From a virus, in the IMG/VR virus record IMGVR_UViG_3300010354_007947, positions 1 through 20,970 of that record: a stretch of DNA of 20,970 nt; one strand, written 5' to 3'. Of the stretch, positions 6,726 to 12,833 are shown one piece after another. How positions within the stretch are numbered: position 1 is the first letter of the stretch; each line of letters opens with the position of its first letter. The translations under genes were made by a program, and so were the position numbers. The notes under the pieces are model-generated. The model saw nothing but the letters and a program-made list of their open reading frames with translations, did not search any database and was not told the origin of the DNA.

Positions 6726-6994
6726 TGTTTTTTGTTTCTATCTCGTTCTGGATGTCCATAATCAATCGTACTTTCGTACTTAAGTATCATAGTACTAGAT
6801 GAAGGAGTAAAACTCAATAAATTATAAGTGGTTATGGTATTTTTCTTCAATACTAAATCACTAATAACTTTTTTCATTTCATTTTTATCGCCAATAAAAA
6901 GGGGAGAGTCTTTTTTCTTAAGACTCTCCCTATTGTGTATATAACCAGCACCATCTTTAGAAAGTTTAAAATAAAAATATTGGTCCGTTTTCAT
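6722..6994 (-). CDS. Small unrecognised protein upstream of the DruA-like gene
   Basis: The ATG at 6994 gives a 90-aa product beginning MKTDQYFYFKLSKDGAGYIH. It is rich in Lys, Ser and Thr and has no signal or membrane segment. No family is recognised. Its stop overlaps the ATG of the DruA-like gene (ATGA), implying coupled translation. Two odd features precede or interrupt it: an 8-codon frame (MSCKNSIV, 7017-6991) whose stop overlaps this start, and an 11-bp hairpin with T-run inside codons 22-31. A shorter product from the ATG at 6877 would place the hairpin in the leader, but no ribosome binding site is visible there either. The start therefore remains uncertain. Confidence 0.5.
   Translation of the reverse strand: MKTDQYFYFKLSKDGAGYIHNRESLKKKDSPLFIGDKNEMKKVISDLVLKKNTITTYNLLSFTPSSSTMILKYESTIDYGHPERDRNKKQ
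6896..6930 (-). terminator. Terminator-like hairpin inside a reading frame
   Basis: GGGAGAGTCTT (6902-6912) and AAGACTCTCCC (6920-6930) form a perfect 11-bp stem with a 7-base loop. On the transcribed minus strand it is followed by one C and TTTTT (6900-6896), the form of an intrinsic terminator. It lies inside the 90-aa frame rather than between genes, so it could attenuate expression of that gene and of the DruA-like gene. Confidence 0.5.
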
Positions 6995-7050
6995 ACTATA
7001 GAGTTTTTACAACTCATATATATAGAAACCGACCAGTATTCGTTTTTATT

Positions 7051-7461
7051 TTAAACCGTCTGAGTGACTGATGTAGACGTTTTTTCCCGAACCTCAACAC
7101 TCTCAGATGTCTCCTCAGTGACAGGAGACACATTCATAACATTCACAACATTAGGAATGTTATCCTCAAGAACAACTCCCGCCGTACGAGCTGCATCAAT
7201 AGTTTCCTGAGAAACCGGAGTGTTGGCAAAAACCAACTTCGGACGCCCCTTTCCACCCTTGATTGTACCCAACTTAACAACTTGATTGTCCTCAAGTGCA
7301 TTGGTGAGACGAACCCGAAGCGTAATCAGAGCAGCAAAATGCCGATTCTGATCCCAGAGGTTTGTAATGTTAGGGTGAGACTCACTTGCATCCATGGTAT
7401 AAAAACCATTAGGCCAGTTAACAGTCAATCCAGTCTTATTCTGTCTATTTGTCTTTTTCAT
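7051..7461 (-). CDS. Possible winged-helix-like small protein, 136 aa
   Basis: The region at about 38-78, HFAALITLRVRLTNALEDNQ followed by VVKLGTIKGGKGRPKLVFA, looks like a recognition helix followed by a beta-wing, with the GxGRPxLVF pattern common in winged helix-turn-helix domains. DNA binding is therefore plausible but not proven. Residues 83-136 are a low-complexity Val/Thr/Glu/Ser-rich tail. A clear AGAAAGGA ribosome binding site lies about 11 nt before the ATG. It follows the VWA protein gene by 27 nt and shares its transcription direction, so it is probably in the same operon. Family unknown. Confidence 0.6.
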   Translation of the reverse strand: MKKTNRQNKTGLTVNWPNGFYTMDASESHPNITNLWDQNRHFAALITLRVRLTNALEDNQVVKLGTIKGGKGRPKLVFANTPVSQETIDAARTAGVVLEDNIPNVVNVMNVSPVTEETSESVEVREKTSTSVTQTV

Positions 7462-7488
7462 GTTATATATTTTCCTTTCTATTTTTTG

Positions 7489-9546
7489 TTAGATTTTACT
7501 ACTACTGTTCAAAAACATTTCATTCATCGTCTTAGCAACACTAATGATGTTGGTCACATCAATAAATCTTGCATCAGCACCATACATTGTTTTAAAACAA
7601 TTATATGGTCCAAAACTAATATTGTCAACTTTTATTTTATTAATTGCAATTTCTGAAATAAAATATGACAAAACCTTATATCCCTTTCCACGAATCTTAT
7701 TCACCTGTTTACGAGTGTGAATACCACCATTATGGGCACCATACGTTATGTATTTGTCACGATTGGAATAATGGTACGCTGGTTCGCCATCTGAGAAATT
7801 CAAGAAATAACAATCTTCAAATTCACCACAATCCTTGAGTAGATCCATGATAGCCTCAAAACACAATCCTTCAGGGGTACTTCCATTACAGTAAAGATAC
7901 GGAAAAATAGTACGGACCTTGTTAAATGAATCCTTGGCAGAATCGTATACCATAGCAATATATGGAAGACCATTATGGCCAGTGGTTCTCATACTCACAC
8001 TGACACGAATGTTACTAATCATAGATGCTGCCTTACAAATAGCAGTAACACTAGTAATTGTATTTGTCCACTTTTTAGCGTGTTGCATACTTCCACTAGC
8101 ATCTATTGAAATATGAATGAATCCTTTCTTATACTGATCGGTATCAATTCGATAAAAAACATTCTCATTCTCAATACCAAGATCGGAAAGTACACGACGA
8201 TCAATCTTACCGGCAGACTTTCTCATGTACTTAGTAGTGTTAATTTCACTACGAATACTAAGACGTTTTCCCAAAAGGTTGCCAAGTTGGATACCACGAT
8301 TCACAGCATCAACATTATTTGGATGTGGATTACCATCACGGTCAACCCACACACAAGGACAAGTGTCTGACAAAGCAAATTCCTTGGTAAAATTCTTCAC
8401 AACTACACAATCAATACCCTTAGTAACAACCGTGGTATCATCAAGATTAGATCCTACATTCACGATAGTTACTCCCGCCTTCTCCAAGTCTTCAAGAATA
8501 CGTTTTTCACGATTGTTAACCTTCTTCTTCTTAATCGTACCAGACAAAAAGTCACGTTGTTTACTAAGAGCCTTTTCAATCGCTTTCAACTTACTCTTGG
8601 AAATGCCAGTATTGTCATTATCTTTCTTTGTCTTTTCTTCGGACTTTTCAACGCCAACGCTACTTACATTGGTTTCAATTCCACCAAATCCATCGTCCGA
8701 TTCAGAATTAACTACAGTAATAACGTGAGATTCATCGCCACTACCATTACCACTGCCGTTCATTTCCAATTGAGTGGACGCATTCTCTTTTTGTTGGTCA
8801 TTAATATTAATGTTCTGATAAATTATTTCACAAACTTGTACCGCCACTTCATAACGATCCTTAGGAGTCTTAAGTCTGTTAATATTAGCAATATCAATAC
8901 ACTCAGCAATCTTTCTAAGAGCCGGTAATGCATCCAAATCCGTATAAGGATTCATCAGATTAATCAATCGTGCTTCATATGACTGGACCGTTGCGGAACG
9001 ATACAAATCGGTAGTCAGTAGTGTTTTAATATGCGGACTATTAAAGTACTTTTCATACAAAGCCAAATAATAACCACGATATCCGGGAGCTGAGTTGTAA
9101 ACAAAGTTATCAATATACCTATCTTCAATGATATTCAGTATGTTCTTAATATAAGAAGCAACCTCTGTCTTGCTGAATCCCTTAGTCTCAGCAATATTAT
9201 ATAGACTACGAGGTACGTTCTGCCAAATATCAGCAATCAGTCGAAAATCGCTCAACAAAATATGAGATCCCTCATGTAAAGCAAGTCCAACTGTACTGTC
9301 GAAATCTTCAGCTTTTTCAATGTCTGCCGACAGATGAATAATATGTCCATCCGTAGAATTTGTATTTGAATCGTTAAAAACAACCGGAATAGATTTGTTG
9401 GTGAGGATACTAACAAAATTTGACACTGCACGACGATTCATATTGAGTCGAATAAGACGAGTCGTATCGTCCATCTTAACAGAGTCATCAAAGTCATCAA
9501 ATTCATCCAACCAAAAGTCAGAGTGAATGGTAGATTTATTTTTCAT
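7489..9546 (-). CDS. VWA-domain protein with N-terminal metallopeptidase-like HExxH domain (CobT-like)
   Basis: In this 685-aa protein, residues 87-99 read GLALHEGSHILLS. This is an HExxH zinc-peptidase motif (His91, Glu92, His95), and NIIEDRYID (138-146) offers a downstream Glu as third ligand. This matches the metallopeptidase-like domains often fused to VWA in CobT/DUF2201-type proteins. A low-complexity Gly/Ser/Asp/Glu/Lys-rich linker spans about 255-345. The C-terminal VWA domain has a complete MIDAS metal site: DASGS (482-486), Thr557 in GSTPEG and Asp586 in FSDGEP. The gene follows the CobS/MoxR-like ATPase, and such AAA+/VWA pairs work together in chelatases and in MoxR chaperones. 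The substrate in a phage is unknown. The gene has its own promoter and a leader matching that of the ATPase gene. Confidence 0.8.
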   Translation of the reverse strand: MKNKSTIHSDFWLDEFDDFDDSVKMDDTTRLIRLNMNRRAVSNFVSILTNKSIPVVFNDSNTNSTDGHIIHLSADIEKAEDFDSTVGLALHEGSHILLSDFRLIADIWQNVPRSLYNIAETKGFSKTEVASYIKNILNIIEDRYIDNFVYNSAPGYRGYYLALYEKYFNSPHIKTLLTTDLYRSATVQSYEARLINLMNPYTDLDALPALRKIAECIDIANINRLKTPKDRYEVAVQVCEIIYQNININDQQKENASTQLEMNGSGNGSGDESHVITVVNSESDDGFGGIETNVSSVGVEKSEEKTKKDNDNTGISKSKLKAIEKALSKQRDFLSGTIKKKKVNNREKRILEDLEKAGVTIVNVGSNLDDTTVVTKGIDCVVVKNFTKEFALSDTCPCVWVDRDGNPHPNNVDAVNRGIQLGNLLGKRLSIRSEINTTKYMRKSAGKIDRRVLSDLGIENENVFYRIDTDQYKKGFIHISIDASGSMQHAKKWTNTITSVTAICKAASMISNIRVSVSMRTTGHNGLPYIAMVYDSAKDSFNKVRTIFPYLYCNGSTPEGLCFEAIMDLLKDCGEFEDCYFLNFSDGEPAYHYSNRDKYITYGAHNGGIHTRKQVNKIRGKGYKVLSYFISEIAINKIKVDNISFGPYNCFKTMYGADARFIDVTNIISVAKTMNEMFLNSSSKI

Positions 9547-9555
9547 TGTGTTAAT

Positions 9556-9584
9556 ATCCTACACCAACATTATAACAAAGTCAA
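9556..9584 (-). promoter_or_regulatory. Promoter of the VWA gene, -35 box inside a palindrome
   Basis: On the minus strand TTGACT (9584-9579) is followed after 17 bases by TAGGAT (9561-9556). The -35 box lies in the 15-base palindrome AAAGTCA-T-TGACTTT (9577-9591), a candidate operator. The stretch TTGGTGTAGGATAT (9567-9554) is identical to that before the CobS-like gene. Its AGGA is also about 10 nt from the ATG and could serve as ribosome binding site, so promoter and RBS readings compete. Confidence 0.45.
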
Positions 9585-9593
9585 TGACTTTTT

Positions 9594-10541
9594 TTAGAAC
9601 GGAGGTTGCGTCTTCTTCAAAGGATCGTTCATCAATGGATCATTGGTAGCTTCACTTGGAACATACTTTTGAACAACTTGTTTGATATAAGTCCTTTCAC
9701 TGTCAACTCCGCCGTCAGAAGCAAATTCAGGATAGATTACACTTTCAGCAATTTCCTTAAGGCTAAAGCCATCCTTAGCAAGTTCAACCATTTCACAAAC
9801 CGCCCGAGTTGAAACAAAGTTGGTAATCTTACCATCTTCCTGCCGATATTGGTCTCGGGTATGGGCAGAAATCTCACAAATAGAACTAATAGTATTAAAC
9901 AAATTAGTATCAGTTGTATCAATCCCAAATCGGTTAATCATCAAAGTAAGTTCAGACTGCTTGTCAAGAAAATCCATTTCAATCTTAACGGAGAACCGGT
10001 CCATAAGAGCACGATCCATAACACGGGTAGCAGTATATTGATTGCCAATATTAGCCGTTCCGATGAAGCATACGCCGGACGCAACATTAACAACTGCATT
10101 ATCCTTCTTTTCATCCAATCGAAGATATCGTTGAAGAGCGTCAAGAACAGTCATCATGATATTAGCAGCATCATGATGAGCACGACTAATTTCGTCCAAC
10201 AAAATAACGGCGTTTGGAGTTTGAATTGCCTTTACAAAGGTGGATTCACTGAAAATGGTTCCTGTTTCCTTTTCAAAATGAGTGTTACCAATAAGAGCAC
10301 TACGTGCATCTTGGGTAGACCCCATGTTAAAATAAAAAAATGGACGATTAAATGCTTTAGCAACTGTTTGGGCAGCGAGAGTCTTGCCGCATCCAGTTGG
10401 TCCCACCATCAACACGTTCTTTCCGTAAAGAACAGATCGAACGAGATACTTCCACTTAGTATCTGAAATGATAACATTATCCGGCTTCTTAGAAACAGCG
10501 GAGTCGAGGATTTGATTGACTGACTTGTTAGTGTTTTTCAT
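9594..10541 (-). CDS. cobS: CobS/MoxR-type AAA+ ATPase
   Basis: This cytoplasmic AAA+ ATPase of 315 aa has Walker A GPTGCGKT (47-54), Walker B VILLDEI (112-118), a sensor-1 stretch GTANIG (161-166) and arginine-finger region DRALMDRF (176-183). The pattern is that of MoxR and CobS, the ATPase of the aerobic cobaltochelatase. Genes named cobS are frequent in marine T4-type phages. The next gene encodes a VWA protein with a metallopeptidase-like domain, the class of partner these ATPases normally use. The pair probably remodels or inserts metal into a target protein; cobalamin synthesis itself is not shown. It sits just after a strong terminator and a TTGACT promoter, so it starts its own unit. 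No Shine-Dalgarno stands at normal spacing from the ATG. Confidence 0.9.
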   Translation of the reverse strand: MKNTNKSVNQILDSAVSKKPDNVIISDTKWKYLVRSVLYGKNVLMVGPTGCGKTLAAQTVAKAFNRPFFYFNMGSTQDARSALIGNTHFEKETGTIFSESTFVKAIQTPNAVILLDEISRAHHDAANIMMTVLDALQRYLRLDEKKDNAVVNVASGVCFIGTANIGNQYTATRVMDRALMDRFSVKIEMDFLDKQSELTLMINRFGIDTTDTNLFNTISSICEISAHTRDQYRQEDGKITNFVSTRAVCEMVELAKDGFSLKEIAESVIYPEFASDGGVDSERTYIKQVVQKYVPSEATNDPLMNDPLKKTQPPF

Positions 10542-10557
10542 AAACTTAATTTTCTAT

Positions 10558-10585
10558 ATCCTACACCAAGTTTAAAAGAAGTCAA
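10558..10585 (-). promoter_or_regulatory. Promoter of the CobS-like gene
   Basis: TTGACT (10585-10580), 16 bases, then TAGGAT (10563-10558) on the minus strand. It follows the T-run of the preceding terminator almost without gap, a terminator/promoter boundary between units. TTGGTGTAGGATAT (10569-10556) matches the leader of the VWA gene exactly. Here AGGA is about 17 nt from the ATG, too far for a usual ribosome binding site, which favours the promoter reading. Confidence 0.5.
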
Positions 10586-10586
10586 C

Positions 10587-10616
10587 AAAAAAGCCGCTGT
10601 TTTTTACAGCGGCTTT
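10587..10616 (-). terminator. Strong intrinsic terminator after the PXPV-like gene
   Basis: AAAGCCGCTG (10590-10599) pairs with CAGCGGCTTT (10607-10616) in a perfect GC-rich 10-bp stem with a 7-base loop. On the minus strand it ends in TTTTTT (10592-10587). It closes the unit containing the 227-aa and secreted proteins. Confidence 0.9.
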
Positions 10617-10639
10617 CGGAATAATTTTTTAAATTAAGT

Positions 10640-10936
10640 TTAACGTCTATGTCCACGATGATAGTGACCACCGCCAATCCAGATCGTAGGAGCGGGGTAA
10701 TAAACCACCGGCGAAGGAGCGACCACAACCACTGGTTGTGGATATACTACATGTTGAACGACTGGTTGTTGAACTACGACCATTTGTGGCTGATAAACAA
10801 CTGGTGTGTAAACAACTGGTGGTGGACAATATACTGGTCCACCAAATCCAACTGAGACCCCCCAACTGAAATGTCCGGCATTAGCTGTTACTGATCCAAG
10901 TAATGCTGCAACAATGAGTGAATTTAGTTTTTTCAT
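10640..10936 (-). CDS. Secreted Pro/Val/Tyr-rich protein (PXPV-repeat-like)
   Basis: The 98-aa product begins with a typical signal peptide, MKKLNSLIVAALLGSVTANA, with likely cleavage after residue 20. The mature part starts GHFSWGVSVGFGGPVYCPPP and continues with repeated PVVY, QPVV and PQPVVVVAPSPVVYYP motifs (about 40-83), ending in a Gly/His/Arg tail GGGHYHRGHRR. This composition recalls the PXPV-repeat family and other small envelope proteins of bacteria. It is unusual in a phage replication region and may derive from a host gene. It could be exported to the periplasm or surface of the infected cell; the function is unknown. No ribosome binding site is visible. A palindrome abuts the start codon and a strong terminator follows the stop. 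Confidence 0.7.
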   Translation of the reverse strand: MKKLNSLIVAALLGSVTANAGHFSWGVSVGFGGPVYCPPPVVYTPVVYQPQMVVVQQPVVQHVVYPQPVVVVAPSPVVYYPAPTIWIGGGHYHRGHRR

Positions 10937-10938
10937 AT

Positions 10939-10956
10939 TTTTACTGAACAGTAAAA
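10939..10956 (-). repeat. Palindrome just upstream of the secreted-protein start
   Basis: TTTTACTG (10939-10946) and CAGTAAAA (10949-10956) form an 8-bp inverted repeat with a 2-base centre, ending two bases before the ATG at 10936. It could be a protein operator or, less likely given the tight loop, a hairpin covering the initiation region. Confidence 0.4.
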
Positions 10957-10980
10957 TGATTTGTTTTAGTAAAAATCACC

Positions 10981-11664
10981 TTACTTAAATTTTACAGTCA
11001 AGTCGTCATCCTTTTGTTTAGGAAACTTATACTTGACCTTTTCACCCTTCAAAGAGTGATCGGATTGTTTTTCAACCTTTTTAAGATTCACATCTTGCAT
11101 TGGTTGATCTGGCAAATCTTCTTTCTTTTCAACAGCATCTACCACTTTTTCATCGGTTTCTTGTGGTTTATCTCCTTGATTCTTCTTTTTTTCCTTATCA
11201 ACGCTGTTTTCGGCTGCTTTATTGTATGCAGTGTTGAGATAGTTCTCTTTATCGCTGGTCAAAAACGTCTTTAAAAAGTCTTTTACTTCGTCATAATCAC
11301 AACCAATCTTCTTAGTTCTATCAGTTTTGTCTTTATATGCAAGAATTTCAAAATTATTATTCCAACGTGGTCTAATATGAATGTGATACGGTTCACATCC
11401 GCACAATTCAAAGTTTCCAGCATCATTTTTCTTAACACTGTATGTTTTATTGATTCCGTGTGCTAATCTATTTAATTCTTCTTCCATCTGAACACACGTT
11501 TTATCAAACTCTATTGTTTTTTCTTCAATTACTTCAGCAATCAAATTCTTCAAAACTGCCGAAAGTCTTTTAGTTTCATTTAAACGTTTCTTTTTTTCAG
11601 CACGTTCTACAAGAACTTCCTTGATAGTTTCAGAAATAAGTTGGCGCAAGTGGTCAATTTTCAT
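10981..11664 (-). CDS. Unrecognised charged protein, 227 aa, helical N-terminus
   Basis: Residues 1-60 form a long charged helix starting MKIDHLRQLISETIKEVL; comparable LRxLIxExIxEVL starts occur in several T4-type phage proteins, from memory. A compact middle part (about 65-135) includes CGCEPYHIHIRP and WNNNFEILAYKDK, probably a small folded domain. The C-terminal 90 residues are a disordered Lys/Glu/Asp-rich tail. There is no signal peptide or membrane segment. It follows the nrdB terminator, so it starts a separate unit with the secreted protein; its own promoter is not clear. A virion or scaffold-type role is possible but is only a guess. Confidence 0.65.
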   Translation of the reverse strand: MKIDHLRQLISETIKEVLVERAEKKKRLNETKRLSAVLKNLIAEVIEEKTIEFDKTCVQMEEELNRLAHGINKTYSVKKNDAGNFELCGCEPYHIHIRPRWNNNFEILAYKDKTDRTKKIGCDYDEVKDFLKTFLTSDKENYLNTAYNKAAENSVDKEKKKNQGDKPQETDEKVVDAVEKKEDLPDQPMQDVNLKKVEKQSDHSLKGEKVKYKFPKQKDDDLTVKFK

Positions 11665-11702
11665 ATTATAACTATAAATATACGAAGTTTACATATAATA
11701 AC

Positions 11703-11730
11703 AAAAAAAGAACATCCTTTTGGATGTTCT
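11703..11730 (-). terminator. Intrinsic terminator after nrdB
   Basis: AGAACATCC (11709-11717) pairs with GGATGTTCT (11722-11730) around a TTTT loop, followed on the minus strand by TTTTTTT (11709-11703). It ends the uvsX-to-nrdB unit. The 11665-11762 gap otherwise holds only AT-rich sequence, with a weak promoter-like TTGTTA-16-TATATT upstream of the next gene. Confidence 0.85.
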
Positions 11731-11762
11731 CGGTGACGTATTTAGGTTATAATATATAGTAT

Positions 11763-12821
11763 TTACAGTTTAAAGCCAGAGAATACATTTTCGTCAATTG
11801 TATTATCTACTCCCTTTACATAACTGCTCAATTCAGTTTCCTGAGGAGCAACTTGGAGTTTTTTACTATCATAATAACTATCCAACCATCCAGACAGAGG
11901 ATTTGTTTTAGCATTAGGATATATTTTCTTATATCCCAAACTTGAAAGTCGATTATTTGCCAACCATTCAATATAATGTTTAAGACTTTCAGACGTTAAT
12001 CCAATCAAATTACCCTTACTAAACAAGTAATCCGCCCAATCCTTTTCAGCATTAACTGCCATTTCATAGGCAGCATATACCTTATCCTCGTTCTTCTTAA
12101 CAACGTCTTGGAATCCTTCATCTGGGTTATTCATCCAATTCTTCATGATGTTTTGAGTAATTGCAACATGAAGATTTTCATCACGGCTAATAAACTTGAT
12201 AATCTTTGAGTTACCCTCCATCTTTCCACGATACCCAAAATAAAAACTACATGCAAAACTGACATAAAAAATCAATCCTTCAGTGATTTGAGTAGCCAAT
12301 ATAGCATCATATAATCTTTGACGATCATCTTGACCACCAGTCAGAAGTTGATCATACTTTTGAGATATTGCAGTTGCTCGTTTTACAATTTCTGGATCTT
12401 CCAAAACACTATTAAAGAACTTAGTAGCATCAGGATAAACGTTATTCAGAATGTATGTATAACTGTTGCTGTGAATCGTTTCGAAAAACGACCAAGTATT
12501 CATACAAATCTCCAACTCTGGATTTGTAACATACTTCATCAACTCATGAATGCTTCGACTCAACATCGAATCGGTCATTGTTTGAAACTTAAGATTACTA
12601 TCAAACACAAATCGTTCTTCGTCTGATAGACTCTTATAATCACTGATATCTTTCACCAACGAAACCTCTTGTGGTCTCCAGAAGAAATTCAATTGTTGAT
12701 CATAAAGTTCATAAAACTTCTGATACTTAATCTGATCATATCTTTGAAGAGACAAATCTTCACCAAAAAACATGGGGTTCTTTAACTGGTCAATATTCTT
12801 CTTGTTTAGTACTGTTTTCAT
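11763..12821 (-). CDS. nrdB: Class I ribonucleotide reductase, small (radical) subunit
   Basis: NrdB holds the diferric-tyrosyl radical used by NrdA to reduce ribonucleotides to deoxyribonucleotides. All metal ligands of the class Ia fold are visible: Asp84 (QTMTDSM), Glu114 and His117 (FFETIHSNSY), Glu181 (ITEGLIFYVSFACSF), Glu215 and His218 (SRDENLH). The radical Tyr is present as Tyr121. These fall almost at the E. coli NrdB numbering. The C-terminal VFSGFKL is the peptide type that docks on NrdA. At 352 aa it is slightly shorter than E. coli NrdB, and it appears intact. It follows nrdA by 12 nt and is closed by a terminator, so the holoenzyme subunits are co-expressed. Confidence 0.97.
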   Translation of the reverse strand: MKTVLNKKNIDQLKNPMFFGEDLSLQRYDQIKYQKFYELYDQQLNFFWRPQEVSLVKDISDYKSLSDEERFVFDSNLKFQTMTDSMLSRSIHELMKYVTNPELEICMNTWSFFETIHSNSYTYILNNVYPDATKFFNSVLEDPEIVKRATAISQKYDQLLTGGQDDRQRLYDAILATQITEGLIFYVSFACSFYFGYRGKMEGNSKIIKFISRDENLHVAITQNIMKNWMNNPDEGFQDVVKKNEDKVYAAYEMAVNAEKDWADYLFSKGNLIGLTSESLKHYIEWLANNRLSSLGYKKIYPNAKTNPLSGWLDSYYDSKKLQVAPQETELSSYVKGVDNTIDENVFSGFKL

Positions 12822-12833
12822 AATTTTATTATT

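Noticed and set aside
8225-8728. Long plus-strand open frame of 167 codons opposite the VWA gene
   Set aside because: It mirrors a well-supported minus-strand gene, and its translation shows no recognisable protein features. The same applies to the other plus-strand frames.
10647-10865. Second minus-strand frame rich in Ser/Thr/Cys inside the secreted-protein gene
   Set aside because: It is an out-of-frame reading of the PVVY repeats; the other frame has a proper signal peptide.
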